A stretch of 64,000 nucleotides of DNA from Poriferisodalis sp965237655 (GCF_965237655.1 NZ_CBDEGB010000002.1:1364001-1428000); one strand, 5' to 3'; counted from the stretch's first letter, positions 33,515 through 43,009 are shown. The notes: a model not told the origin generated them from the letters alone. Made by a program: numbers and translations.

Positions 33515-34758
33515 ATGAACACCTCCCGCTCGAAGCCTTCTATGAGCTGCTCGACTCTGCCCATCTCCTCCATGATCAGGCGGGGATCCAGATTGCCGAT
33601 GAGCTTGCCGTCGTCGTCGTCGACGACGGCAATGGAGAGACCGCGGCCCGCTGATGCATAGAGTTCGTTGAGCGTGGCGTCAGGGTTGCACTGGTCGAAA
33701 TCGGACCGCAGTGCCTTGGCGAGATCATTGCTGCCCATGCTGCGGGCGCGCAGGCCGTCGGCTGCTGTCAACAGCGCGACCGGTCTGCCGGATGCATCGC
33801 AGCAGAACCGCCCAGCGATGTCGTCCAACAGCGTGAGTGCATCGCTGAGCGACATGTCGGAGGGAATCGGGCGTGGCTCCGACATCACCTCGACCACTTT
33901 GATCACGCGCCCTTGGTCGACGTCCTGCACGAACTCGGCCACGTAGCCCGTCGCTGGTTCGGTGAGGATTTCCTCGGGCGTGCCGATCTGCACGACCGCG
34001 CCGTCTTTCATGATGCAGACCCGGTCGCCGATGCGCAGGGCTTCATTGAGGTCGTGAGTGATGAACAGGATCGTCTTGTGCACTTTGTCCTGGATCTCCA
34101 TCAGCTCGTCCTGCATCTGGCGTCGAATGAGCGGGTCGAGAGCGCTGAACGCCTCATCCATGAGGAGGATGTCCGGGTCTGACGCCAGCGCCCGTGCGAG
34201 GCCCACACGTTGCTGCATGCCGCCTGAGAGCTGGGCGGGCCGATGTTCGGCAAACGCAGCGAGGCCCACCAGCGACAGTGCCCGCATGGCCGCCTCGTTC
34301 CGGTTGGAACGGTCGACCTTTTGCACCTTGAGTCCATAGCCGACGTTGTCAAGCACATTGCGGTGCGGGAAGAGGGCGAAGTGCTGGAAGACCATGCCCA
34401 TCTTCTCCCGCCGAAACGCTTGCAAGTCGGTGCCGTCGAGTTTTTGAACATCGACGCCGTCCACAAGTACTTCGCCGTAGGTGATGTCATGCAGTTTGTT
34501 CACCGTCCGGATGGCGGTCGACTTGCCCGAACCTGACAGGCCCATCACGACGAAGATCTCACCTCGGTTGATCGAGAAGCTCACATTGCTGAGCCCGACG
34601 ACGTGGCCCGAGAGCCGTTGTACCTCGTTCTTAGGCACGCCAGAACGGGCCAACTCGAACGGACGGCCTCTCGGCTGCGGTCCGAAGATCTTGTACACCT
34701 CGTTGAGGCGGATGATCTCGTCGCTCGCAGCAGAGCCGTTGGCTGCGTCGTCGCTCAT
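33511..34758 (-). CDS. proV: ProV-type glycine betaine/proline ABC ATPase
   Basis: A 415-residue ATPase: Walker A VVMGLSGSGKST, Q-loop VFQHFALFPHR, ABC signature LSGGMQQRVGLARAL, Walker B ILLMDEAFSALDP and the switch His in LFITHDLNEAL. After about residue 285 come two CBS-like repeats (MSEPRPIPSDMSL; CNPDATLNELYASAGR), which sense ionic strength or ligands in this family. The ATG at 34758 has GGGGGAC 5 bases upstream. It is the first gene of proV-proW-proX. Confidence 0.95.
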   Translation of the reverse strand: MSDDAANGSAASDEIIRLNEVYKIFGPQPRGRPFELARSGVPKNEVQRLSGHVVGLSNVSFSINRGEIFVVMGLSGSGKSTAIRTVNKLHDITYGEVLVDGVDVQKLDGTDLQAFRREKMGMVFQHFALFPHRNVLDNVGYGLKVQKVDRSNRNEAAMRALSLVGLAAFAEHRPAQLSGGMQQRVGLARALASDPDILLMDEAFSALDPLIRRQMQDELMEIQDKVHKTILFITHDLNEALRIGDRVCIMKDGAVVQIGTPEEILTEPATGYVAEFVQDVDQGRVIKVVEVMSEPRPIPSDMSLSDALTLLDDIAGRFCCDASGRPVALLTAADGLRARSMGSNDLAKALRSDFDQCNPDATLNELYASAGRGLSIAVVDDDDGKLIGNLDPRLIMEEMGRVEQLIEGFEREVFM

Positions 34759-34902
34759 AAGTCCCCCCTGACCTATCCCGCGCCACGTTAGGCGCGCCGC
34801 GTGTGCGCGTCGGTAATCCGTGCACTCCTGACTGGAAGGCGTGTGTGACGGGCCCAGCTGTCCCCTCAGGTGCGTCGATCCGGAGGTGATCTGTGGGAAC
34901 CT

Positions 34903-36216
34903 ATGACCGTGACGCGCCTTGGGTTCCTGTTGGACAGCGGCGCGTGCATTGGCTGCCATGCGTGCACGGTGGCGTGCAAGAGCGAGCACGACGTGCCGCT
35001 CGGTGTCAACCGGACGTGGGTCAACTACGTCGAGACCGGCGAGTTCCCCGACACTCAGCGGCACTTCGCCGTGATGCGCTGCAATCACTGCGACGACGCC
35101 CCCTGCATCTCGATTTGCCCGACCGGCGCCCTGTTCCGGGCATCGAACGGCGTGGTGGACTTCGACGAATCCCGCTGCATCGGCTGCAAGGGCTGCATGA
35201 ACGCGTGCCCCTATGACGCGCTGTACATCTCGCCGAATACCGGAACGGCGCACAAGTGCAATTTCTGCCAGCACCGGCTCGAGGTCGGGCTGGAGCCTTC
35301 ATGCGTGTCGGTATGTCCGACGCGCGCCATCACGGTGGTGGATCATGACGATCCCGCTGACCCCACCGCAGAGCGAATTCGCCGCGAGGAGTTGCCGGTC
35401 CGCGCTCCCGAGCGCCGAACGTTGCCGAAGGTGCATTACGCGGGAACGGTGCCCGAAGCCCTCGACCCACTGGCACGCCCCGTGGCTGACGACGGGCTGA
35501 TCTGGTCGGATTGGACTGGCAGCGCAACCTGGCCATCGAGCCCGGCATCGAGCACGGCGACACGGACGGCGTACACGGTGCCTCACGCTGAGCCGTGGGG
35601 GGCCAAGGTCGCCGGCTACCTGGTCACCAAGGGCGTGGCAGCAGGCGTGATGCTCTGGGCCGCCGCGGCTGCGCTGCTGGGCTGGGACGACCGAGCGGCC
35701 GTCGCCACGGGGCCAGCCGCGATAGCGCTCGTCGCGCTGGCGGTGACCGGCGTGCTGCTGATCGCCGACCTGAAGCGGCCAGAGCGTTTCTGGTACCTGT
35801 TCGCCAAGGGACGGCTTCGCAGCTGGATCACGGCGGGTGCGTGGGTGATCATGGCCGACGCAGCGTTGGTGACGCTGTGGGGCGTCGCGGGCTTGTGGGG
35901 CGGCTCGACCTGGTTCGTCGTGCTGATCGGCCCGACAGCGGTGTGCTCGCTGCTGACCGCTGCGTACACCGCGTTGTTGCTGCATCAGTGCCGCGGCCGT
36001 CCGATGTGGGCGGACCGGCCAGTGCTGGTGCTCATCGCTCGACTGACCGGCGAAGCCGTGCTGGGCGGGGGTGCGGTCTGGGGTTCCTACCTCGCCCTGC
36101 GAGCCAACGCCATCGCTTTTGCCTGGACCCCGGTCATCGCCGCCGCGCTGCTGGCGTGGCTGTGGCGACATGACCGTGAGTACCTGCGTGCCGCACAGGC
36201 AGCGCCGCTGTCATGA
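34903..36216 (+). CDS. Fused [4Fe-4S] ferredoxin-membrane anchor subunit of a Mo oxidoreductase
   Basis: 437 residues joining two subunits that are usually separate. The N-terminal part has 16 Cys in four clusters (C15/18/21/25, C59/62/67/71, C91/94/97/101, C118/121/133/137), as in DmsB, PsrB and SoeB electron-transfer subunits. From about residue 225 the C-terminal part has about six hydrophobic helices like DmsC/SoeC/NrfD membrane anchors. It would pass electrons between the quinone pool and the Mo subunit encoded next. The ATG at 34903 lies 16 bases after a near-perfect GGAGGTGAT; an upstream GTG in another frame sits at the usual distance. The stop overlaps the next start by 4 bp. Confidence 0.85.
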   Translation: MTVTRLGFLLDSGACIGCHACTVACKSEHDVPLGVNRTWVNYVETGEFPDTQRHFAVMRCNHCDDAPCISICPTGALFRASNGVVDFDESRCIGCKGCMNACPYDALYISPNTGTAHKCNFCQHRLEVGLEPSCVSVCPTRAITVVDHDDPADPTAERIRREELPVRAPERRTLPKVHYAGTVPEALDPLARPVADDGLIWSDWTGSATWPSSPASSTATRTAYTVPHAEPWGAKVAGYLVTKGVAAGVMLWAAAAALLGWDDRAAVATGPAAIALVALAVTGVLLIADLKRPERFWYLFAKGRLRSWITAGAWVIMADAALVTLWGVAGLWGGSTWFVVLIGPTAVCSLLTAAYTALLLHQCRGRPMWADRPVLVLIARLTGEAVLGGGAVWGSYLALRANAIAFAWTPVIAAALLAWLWRHDREYLRAAQAAPLS

Positions 36217-39113
36217 CGGATCGCCCCGCCGCCGACACCGCCGGGTCCCCCCCCAGCGGTCCCGATGGCATCGGGCTCAGGGCTTCGCCGCCGCACGAGC
36301 AATGGCATCACTGGACCGAGCTCGACGCAGCCTCCTGGCCCGAGCGCATCGAGCGCAACTACACGCTGGTGCCCACCACCTGCTTCAACTGCGAAGCGGC
36401 GTGCGGGTTGGTCGCCTATATCGACCGGGACACCGACGAGGTCGTTCGATTCGAAGGGAACCCCGAACACCCCGCATCGCGGGGACGCAATTGCGCCAAG
36501 GGGCCGGCCACGATCAACCAGGTCCACGACACCGAGCGGATCCTGTACCCGCTGCGTAGAACCGGCGAGCGCGGCGGGGGAGGCTGGGAGCGCGTCAGCT
36601 GGGACGAGGCCTTGACCGAGATCGCGGCGCGGATCCGGACAGCCATCGTCGAGGACCGCCGGGACGAGATCATGTATCACGTCGGCCGAGCCGGCGAGGA
36701 CGGCTACACCGAGCGGGTGCTGACTGCATGGGGCATCGACGGCCACAACAGCCACACCAACGTGTGCTCCTCCAGCGCCCGCGTGGGCTATGCGACCTGG
36801 ATGGGGCATGACCGTCCCTCATCGGACTTTGCCAATGCCGAGGTCATCTTCCTCATCTCGAGCCATCTCGAGGCCGGGCACTACTTCAATCCGCATGCCC
36901 AGCGCATCATCGAGGCCCAGCAGCGGGGCGCCACGGTCATCTGCGTCGATCCGAGGCTGTCGAACACCGGAGCCAAGGCCGATCACTGGCTGCCGGCGTG
37001 GCCTGGAACCGAACCGGTCCTGCTGCTGAGCCTGGCCCACCTGCTGCTGGAGGCTGGCACGTGGGACCGTGCGTTTGTCCACCGCTGGACGAACTGGCAG
37101 ACCTACCTGGCCAAGACTCGACCCGATCTTCCGCCGACATTCGAGTCGGTCGAGGTGGCCCTGCGCGACGCGTATGCCCGCTACACCCCTGAGCGCGCGG
37201 CACACCTGTGCGGGGTGGACGCCGACGAACTTCGCAAGATCGCGGAGGCCATCGGAGGGGCGTTCGGTCGCTTCGCATCTCACAACTGGCGGGCCGCCGG
37301 GGCGGGCAACCTCGGCGGCTGGCAGACGGCGCGCTGCCTGTTCCTGCTCAACGTGCTCACCGGGTCAGTCGGCACCGTAGGGGGCACGACTGGGGCTGGC
37401 TGGCACAAGATCAAGCCGGCACCGCCGCTGCGGCCGCCGCCGGTCGGGCACTGGAACGAGCTGTCCTGGCCGCCTGAGTATCCGCTCAGCCATCACGAGA
37501 TGTCGATCCTGCTGCCGCATTTCCTGCGCGAGGGCAGGGGCCGGCTCGACACCTACTTCACGCGCGTCTACAACCCGGTGTGGACGAACCCTGACGGGTT
37601 CAGCTGGCTGGAAGCCTTGAGTGATCCTGAGCGCGTGGGCTGCCACGTTTCGCTCACGCCGACCTGGTCGGAGACAGCGTGGTTCGCCGACTACGTGCTG
37701 CCGATGGGCGTTGGCTCGGAGCGCCACGATCTGGCATCGTTCGAGACTCACGCAGGCCAATGGCTGGGATTCCGCCAGCCGGTCATGCGCCGGTATGCCG
37801 AACTGCGGGGCAAAGATGTCGGCCCCGACAGCAGAACGCACGAGTTCAACCCAGGCGAGGTCTGGGAGGAGAACGAGTTCTGGATTGACCTGTCCTGGCG
37901 GATTGATCCGGACGGCTCGCTCGGCATCCGCCAGTGGTTCGAGAGCCCGTCCCGGCCGGGTGAGCCCATCAGCATCGACGAGTACTACGAGGCAATCTTC
38001 ACCGACGAGGTGCCGGGCTTGGCCGACGACGCTGCTGCCGCGGGACAGACCCCGCTCGAGTTCATGCGTGACCGGGGCGCCTACGCCGTTCGAGGCGATC
38101 CCTATGGTCACCATGAGCGCGTCGTTCAGCCCTCGCAGCTCGCTGGCACCGTGCTCGGTGACGATGCCGTCTACCGGCCCCAGCGCGACACAATCCGTGA
38201 TGTGAACACCTCGCTGCCCCCGCTCGGGGATGGCTCAGTGGCGGTGCAGGTTGCGGGAGCGGCCCGTCACGGATTCCCGACGCCCTCTCGAAAGCTCGAG
38301 CTGTACTCGACGACCCTGGCCGATTGGGGCTGGCCCGAGCATGCGACACCCGGCTGGATTCCCAGTCATGTCCACTGGCAGCAGCTGGATCTGGCAGGCA
38401 CTGAGCGGATTCTGTTGCCGACCTTCCGCATCCCGACGCTCATACACACCCGGTCTGCGAACTCCAAGTGGCTGTCAGAAATCAGTCATCGACATCCGCT
38501 GTGGATCCACCCCTCGGATGCCGAAGCCCTGGGAATCGAGGTCGGCGGGCTCGTGCGGATCACCACCCGCATCGGCCATTTCGTCATCTCGGCGTGGCGG
38601 ACCGAGGGGATCCGCCCCGGCGTGGTAGCGGCGTCGCACCACATGGGCCGCTGGCGGCTCGATCCTGTTGCCGCCGGTGGCTCTCATAGCTCCGGCCCCA
38701 ACGGTGATGGCGCAGGGCCGAGGTCGTGGGCCGGAGGCCCTGCAGAGATTGACCGGCAGGGCACCGTATGGCGGATGCGCCGCACGGGTTCGATGACGCC
38801 ATTCGCTTCCGATGATCCCGACACCGAGCGTGTGTGGTGGAACGACACGGGAGTGCACCAGAACCTGACGTTCTCAGTGCAGCCCGACCCGATCTCCGGC
38901 ATGCAGTGCTGGCACCAGCGGGTGCGCGTGGGACCGGCCGAAGCCGACGATCGCTACGGCGATGTCGTGGTTGACACGGCGCGCGCTCGGGAGGCGTACG
39001 AGGAGTGGCTCGCGATGACGCGGCCGGCTCCCGGTCCGGGAGGGCTCCGCCGCCCGCTGTGGCTGTCTCGCCCACTCAAGCCCCGCGCTGAGGCCTATCG
39101 CTTCGACGCTTGA
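36213..39113 (+). CDS. Molybdopterin oxidoreductase catalytic subunit (SoeA/PsrA-like)
   Basis: 966 residues of the complex iron-sulfur molybdoenzyme family. The N-terminal [4Fe-4S] site is CFNCEAAC plus NCAKG (C57, C60, C64, C94). HTNVCSSSAR puts a Cys (C185) where the Mo ligand is expected, as in polysulfide, thiosulfate or sulfite enzymes. The C-terminal MopB domain begins near LPTFRIPTLIHTRSAN. There is no Tat signal, so with the fused anchor the complex probably faces the cytoplasm, like sulfite dehydrogenase SoeABC; phenylacetyl-CoA oxidoreductase PadB is another relative. The ATG at 36213 overlaps the previous stop. No TorD-type chaperone or Mo-cofactor gene is adjacent. Confidence 0.85.
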   Translation: MTDRPAADTAGSPPSGPDGIGLRASPPHEQWHHWTELDAASWPERIERNYTLVPTTCFNCEAACGLVAYIDRDTDEVVRFEGNPEHPASRGRNCAKGPATINQVHDTERILYPLRRTGERGGGGWERVSWDEALTEIAARIRTAIVEDRRDEIMYHVGRAGEDGYTERVLTAWGIDGHNSHTNVCSSSARVGYATWMGHDRPSSDFANAEVIFLISSHLEAGHYFNPHAQRIIEAQQRGATVICVDPRLSNTGAKADHWLPAWPGTEPVLLLSLAHLLLEAGTWDRAFVHRWTNWQTYLAKTRPDLPPTFESVEVALRDAYARYTPERAAHLCGVDADELRKIAEAIGGAFGRFASHNWRAAGAGNLGGWQTARCLFLLNVLTGSVGTVGGTTGAGWHKIKPAPPLRPPPVGHWNELSWPPEYPLSHHEMSILLPHFLREGRGRLDTYFTRVYNPVWTNPDGFSWLEALSDPERVGCHVSLTPTWSETAWFADYVLPMGVGSERHDLASFETHAGQWLGFRQPVMRRYAELRGKDVGPDSRTHEFNPGEVWEENEFWIDLSWRIDPDGSLGIRQWFESPSRPGEPISIDEYYEAIFTDEVPGLADDAAAAGQTPLEFMRDRGAYAVRGDPYGHHERVVQPSQLAGTVLGDDAVYRPQRDTIRDVNTSLPPLGDGSVAVQVAGAARHGFPTPSRKLELYSTTLADWGWPEHATPGWIPSHVHWQQLDLAGTERILLPTFRIPTLIHTRSANSKWLSEISHRHPLWIHPSDAEALGIEVGGLVRITTRIGHFVISAWRTEGIRPGVVAASHHMGRWRLDPVAAGGSHSSGPNGDGAGPRSWAGGPAEIDRQGTVWRMRRTGSMTPFASDDPDTERVWWNDTGVHQNLTFSVQPDPISGMQCWHQRVRVGPAEADDRYGDVVVDTARAREAYEEWLAMTRPAPGPGGLRRPLWLSRPLKPRAEAYRFDA

Positions 39114-39145
39114 GCCAAGACGCCGGGCGGAGTCGGGGAGTGTGC

Positions 39146-39898
39146 TCAGCTCGGCTTGTGGGCCTTACGGGAGCCTGCTTCCCAATCCTCCATTTCGGGC
39201 GCGTCGGTGAGGGTGCCGAGAACGTTCAGCTGCGGGGATTCGCGCAGGGATCGCTTCAGCTCGGCAAAACCCGGGAAGCGGGCCAGCTCGATGACGGCAT
39301 TCCACAGCGGCACTGCCTGTTCGTCGGAGGGAACTCGCGAGATCACCGGGCCGAAGAACGACAAACCGTCCGGCGGTTCAAAGGTGATGATCGGCGTGCC
39401 GACATCGCGGCCGGTGCGACTGAGCGCCAGCTCGGTCTCGGCGGAGATCTCGGCGTCCCAGGAGTCGTCGTCGACCGCAAACGCGTACTCCGTGGGCAGC
39501 CCGGCGGTTGCCAGTGCCTCCGCGGTGTGCTCCGCGGTGCCGATGCGATCCCGCAGGCCCGAGCCCTTGGGCATCTCCCAGTAGTGCTGACCCATTGCGT
39601 CGTACAGCGGGCCCATGACGTCCCGGCCCAGCTCAGCTCGCACCTTGGCGGCCACCCGCAGCATCCGGAGACCCGCGGTATGTCCTTGCTCGTACCCCGG
39701 CGGGAATTCAGTGGCGTAATCGCGGTGCCGATTCAGGACGCGCAACGAGATGAAGCGCCAGTCCACGGAGTAGCCGGTCTGAGCGATCACCTTTTCCACC
39801 CAGCGCGAGGTAATCCAGGCGAACGGGCAGACCGGATCCCAGAAGAACTCAAGATCGGGGGATTGCTCGGCAGCCGGGGCGGCGTCTGTAGTACTCAT
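39146..39898 (-). CDS. DsbA-family protein, mycothiol-dependent nitroreductase type
   Basis: A 250-residue thioredoxin-fold protein. The motif FFWDPVCPFAWITSRW near residue 20 is nearly that of mycobacterial Rv2466c (FDPLCPWAWITSRW); SFFGPVISRVP and LWNAVIELARFP later in the sequence fit the same family. Rv2466c uses mycothiol to reduce nitro compounds and is an actinobacterial oxidative-stress protein. The active site has one Cys with Pro next to it (CPFA). The ATG at 39898 gives MSTTDAAP. It faces the divergent hydrolase across 32 bp. Confidence 0.85.
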   Translation of the reverse strand: MSTTDAAPAAEQSPDLEFFWDPVCPFAWITSRWVEKVIAQTGYSVDWRFISLRVLNRHRDYATEFPPGYEQGHTAGLRMLRVAAKVRAELGRDVMGPLYDAMGQHYWEMPKGSGLRDRIGTAEHTAEALATAGLPTEYAFAVDDDSWDAEISAETELALSRTGRDVGTPIITFEPPDGLSFFGPVISRVPSDEQAVPLWNAVIELARFPGFAELKRSLRESPQLNVLGTLTDAPEMEDWEAGSRKAHKPS

Positions 39899-39930
39899 GC
39901 GCGCATGGCTAGCACACACGTCTCGCAGAC

Positions 39931-40830
39931 ATGAGTGGACCTGACGGCGGCATCCCGGCACCCGACATGGTCCACGTGGGCGACGGTGTCGAGCTTGCGC
40001 TGCACCGCCTCGGCGGAGCCGGGCCGCCGCTGCTGTTCGTGCACGCCACTGGTTTCAACGGCCGTACCTATGGGCCGCTCACCGGTCGACTCGCCGAGCA
40101 CTTCACGGTGTGGGCGCCCGACCTTCGAGCGCATGGCTGGAGCCCACCGCCTGTCGGCAGGGACTTTCTGTGGACCACGCTGGCGCGTGATCTCCTGGCC
40201 GTCACCGACCATCTCGGCATCGCTGCGGGCGAGCTGGACTGCGTCGGTCACTCCATCGGCGCGGCAACGCTGCTGCTGGCGGACGCCCAGCGACCCGGCA
40301 CCATCCGGCGCATGTACGGCTACGAGCCCGTCGTGTGGCGTGCAGAGGAAGTGTTCGGGCCCGGGGAGAACCCCTTGATTGCTGTCACCACAAACCGTCG
40401 GGAGGTCTTTTCTTCACGTGGTGAGGCCTTCGAGCGGTTTGCCTCCCGGCCACCATTCGGCGGGGTGCGCGCCGACGCACTGCACAGCTACATCACGAAC
40501 GGATTCGAAGACCTGCCCGATGGGACCGTGCGCCTGCGCTGCCGTGCGGCCGACGAGGCGGCGACCTACGACGGCGAGTGGACCTCGACGACCACCCGCC
40601 TGCAAGGCAGCGAAACGGACATTGTCATCGGCAAGGGGCTGGAAATGACCTTCGAGGACATCGGCGTCCCTGCCCATGAGGCGCTGGCAAATTCACGCTT
40701 GATCACCTATGCGGGTCTGAGCCATTTCGGACCGTTCGAAGCACCCGACGTCGTCGCAGCCGACGCGCTTGCGACCGTGCTCGGTCAACTTCCGGTTGAC
40801 AGGCAGTCTGAGACGAACTCGACCAAGTAG
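39931..40830 (+). CDS. Alpha/beta hydrolase
   Basis: A 299-residue alpha/beta hydrolase: LLFVHATGFNGRTY, APDLRAHGWS, nucleophile elbow CVGHSIGAATLLLAD and catalytic His in YAGLSHFGPFE. It is paralogous to 26802-27653. Start ATG at 39931; no strong ribosome binding site and only 32 bp to the divergent start, so a leaderless transcript is possible. Its last 46 bp overlap the end of the convergent hydrolase of the box cluster. Confidence 0.88.
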   Translation: MSGPDGGIPAPDMVHVGDGVELALHRLGGAGPPLLFVHATGFNGRTYGPLTGRLAEHFTVWAPDLRAHGWSPPPVGRDFLWTTLARDLLAVTDHLGIAAGELDCVGHSIGAATLLLADAQRPGTIRRMYGYEPVVWRAEEVFGPGENPLIAVTTNRREVFSSRGEAFERFASRPPFGGVRADALHSYITNGFEDLPDGTVRLRCRAADEAATYDGEWTSTTTRLQGSETDIVIGKGLEMTFEDIGVPAHEALANSRLITYAGLSHFGPFEAPDVVAADALATVLGQLPVDRQSETNSTK

Positions 40831-41588
40831 CCGGCGATCTGTTCAGGCTGGTCGCGGTGGGCGACGTGGCCGCAGTCATCGAGAATGTGCCCGGTTGCAC
40901 CGTTCACGTTCTGGGTGATGGTCCATACCTGGGCATCGGTGCCGTACTGATCGCCGTCTCCCTGCAGCACAAGCACCCCGCAGGCAATGCGTTCCAGCAG
41001 GGGCCGAATGTCCCAGTGTCGGAACTCATCGGTCAGCCAGGCATCGCGCCAGCGCTCGAATGCGAGCCGTGGGTTGTCGTGATGGCGGGCAAGTCCGGAA
41101 ATGACCTTGTCGCTCTGGGTGTCAATCGCTCGGATGCCCTCAATGCAGATGTCTTCAATGAACGTGTGCGGTGCGATGACGGCCACACCGAGTGGCGTCA
41201 CCGAGCCCAGAGCGGCAGCGATCAGTGCGATCGAGGCTCCGTCGCTGTGGCCGATCAGGATGGGTCGGCTCACAGCGAGCCCCTCGAGCACCGCAGGCAA
41301 CACGTTGGTTGCCTCGCGTTCCATGAAGCCGTCGCTGTAGTTCGCCGGCAGCGGGTCGGATCGTCCGTAGCCGCCTCGGTCGTAGGCGACGACCTCGAGT
41401 CCGCACTGGCGTGTCAGCACCTCGGGTAGGTCACGCCATTGGGTGATGCTGCCGAGCCCCTCGTGCAGCATCACGATCGTGGGACTGCCATCGCTGTTGA
41501 GGTGCCCAGCTTCGGAGCATTCGGGAGTGAGCCGGCGGTACGCGATGCCGACCGCGTCGATCTGGATGCGACCGTCTTCGACGTTCAT
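40785..41588 (-). CDS. Alpha/beta hydrolase of the box cluster
   Basis: A 267-residue alpha/beta hydrolase: MLHEGLGSITQWRDLP, VAYDRGGYGRSDP, nucleophile elbow LIGHSDGASIAL and catalytic His in DDCGHVAHRDQPE. It begins 5 bp after the boxB stop and is read in the same direction, so it is likely co-transcribed with boxC and boxB. It may hydrolyse a ring-cleavage product or a CoA ester, but this is inferred from position only. Start ATG at 41588 (MNVEDGRIQ). The 3' end overlaps the convergent hydrolase by 46 bp. Confidence 0.85.
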   Translation of the reverse strand: MNVEDGRIQIDAVGIAYRRLTPECSEAGHLNSDGSPTIVMLHEGLGSITQWRDLPEVLTRQCGLEVVAYDRGGYGRSDPLPANYSDGFMEREATNVLPAVLEGLAVSRPILIGHSDGASIALIAAALGSVTPLGVAVIAPHTFIEDICIEGIRAIDTQSDKVISGLARHHDNPRLAFERWRDAWLTDEFRHWDIRPLLERIACGVLVLQGDGDQYGTDAQVWTITQNVNGATGHILDDCGHVAHRDQPEQIAGYLVEFVSDCLSTGS

Positions 41589-41593
41589 TCTGG

Positions 41594-43009
41594 CTACAGG
41601 CGCACGTATTCGTAGGCGACGGGCCGGGTGTTGATGCCGCGACCCGGGGGAGCGATCCAAGCGGCCATGCGCCCCGGCTCATAGACGGGCGACATGAGCG
41701 AGTTGATGTAGTCGCGGTCGGCGTCAGTGGGCAGCCAGTCCTCGCACGAAGCCTCCCATTCAGCTCTGTCGACGACGCGGCCGTCAGGCGTGATGTCATA
41801 GGGGGCGAACACGCCCACGGCGCGGTTGAAGCCAGGGTGCGGAAGCGTCAACTCAGCCTCAATGCCGGCCTCGGCGATCAGCCGGTTCCAGCGCCGCAGC
41901 CCCTTCAGGCAGTCCTCGGAATACGAGTCGCGCAGTTGCAGGTTCACTACCTGCAGTGAGGGCCGCTCCACGGCGGCCATGGCGCCGTCGACCACCTCAG
42001 TACAGGCGAACGTGGACGACGTGAGCACATGGTCATCGTGGTAGTTGGCTTCGTCGAAGCGTCCCTTGAGTCCGGCGGTGTAGAAGTTCGCGCCGTTGGT
42101 GGAAGCCTCGGCGCCGAACAGGTCGAGCGAGACCGTGTAGTGAAAGTTGATGTACTTCTGCAGGGTCGGCAGGTCGATGGCGCCGAAGGCGCGAACGTCG
42201 TCGGTGTCGTGTTCGACCATCACTTCGCAGGTGCGCTGCACAACCCGGCCCAGGCCGGTAGCGCCGACGAACATGTGGTGCGCTTCCTCGCGCAGCATGA
42301 ATTCGCACGTCCTGGCGAGCGGATCGAACGCCGACTCGGCAAGGGCGCCGAGCTGGTACTTGCCGTCGCGGTCGGTGAAATAGGTGAACGCCAGGAACGA
42401 GAGCCAGTCGGAGGTCTTCTCGTTGAAGGCGTTCAGGATGCGGGGATTGTCGGGGTCTCCCGAGTGCCGCTCAAGCAGGGCCTCGGCCTCGTCGCGGCCG
42501 TCCCGGCCGAAGTGCGCGTGGAGCAGGTACACCATCGCCCACAGGTGGCGGCCCTCCTCGACATTGATCTGGAAGAGGTTGCGCAGGTCGTACAGCGACG
42601 GGGCGGTGTGGCCGAGGTAGCGCTGCTGTTCCACCGAGGCTGGTTCGGTGTCGCCTTGGACCACGATCAGCCGGCGCAGCTCGCTGCGGAACTCGCCCGG
42701 AACCTCCGGCCATACCGGCTCGCCCATCGACTCGCCGAAGCCGATGCGGCGGTCGGGTTTTGGCGCCGAGAGAAAGATGCCCCAGCGGTAATCGGGCATC
42801 TTCACGTAGTCGAAGTGGGCCCAACCCTCGGCACTCGTGTCGGTTGCGGTGCGCAGGTAGACGTCGTTTCCCGAGAAGCCGGCGGGGCCCAACTTGTCCC
42901 ACCAGCGGGCGAACTTGGGCTGCCAGCCCTCCAGCGCACGCTGCAGTCGCCGATCCTGCGAGAGCCCGACATTGTTGGGGATGCGCTCGCTGTAGTCGAC
43001 CCTGGTCAT
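41594..43009 (-). CDS. boxB: Benzoyl-CoA 2,3-epoxidase, oxygenase subunit
   Basis: A 471-residue ferritin-like diiron oxygenase. The two ligand segments INVEEGRHLWAM (E151/E152, H155) and LREEAHHMFVG (E241/E242, H244/H245) match BoxB. The N-terminal segment YSERIPNNVGL is typical. BoxB with the reductase BoxA epoxidises benzoyl-CoA using O2. BoxA is not in this window, so the electron donor must be encoded elsewhere or be another reductase. Start ATG at 43009, 69 bp after boxC. Confidence 0.93.
   Translation of the reverse strand: MTRVDYSERIPNNVGLSQDRRLQRALEGWQPKFARWWDKLGPAGFSGNDVYLRTATDTSAEGWAHFDYVKMPDYRWGIFLSAPKPDRRIGFGESMGEPVWPEVPGEFRSELRRLIVVQGDTEPASVEQQRYLGHTAPSLYDLRNLFQINVEEGRHLWAMVYLLHAHFGRDGRDEAEALLERHSGDPDNPRILNAFNEKTSDWLSFLAFTYFTDRDGKYQLGALAESAFDPLARTCEFMLREEAHHMFVGATGLGRVVQRTCEVMVEHDTDDVRAFGAIDLPTLQKYINFHYTVSLDLFGAEASTNGANFYTAGLKGRFDEANYHDDHVLTSSTFACTEVVDGAMAAVERPSLQVVNLQLRDSYSEDCLKGLRRWNRLIAEAGIEAELTLPHPGFNRAVGVFAPYDITPDGRVVDRAEWEASCEDWLPTDADRDYINSLMSPVYEPGRMAAWIAPPGRGINTRPVAYEYVRL

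Noticed and set aside
32564..33661. Long plus-strand frame antisense to proW
   Set aside because: The composition is His/Gln/Asp-rich with no motif; proW is strongly supported on the other strand.
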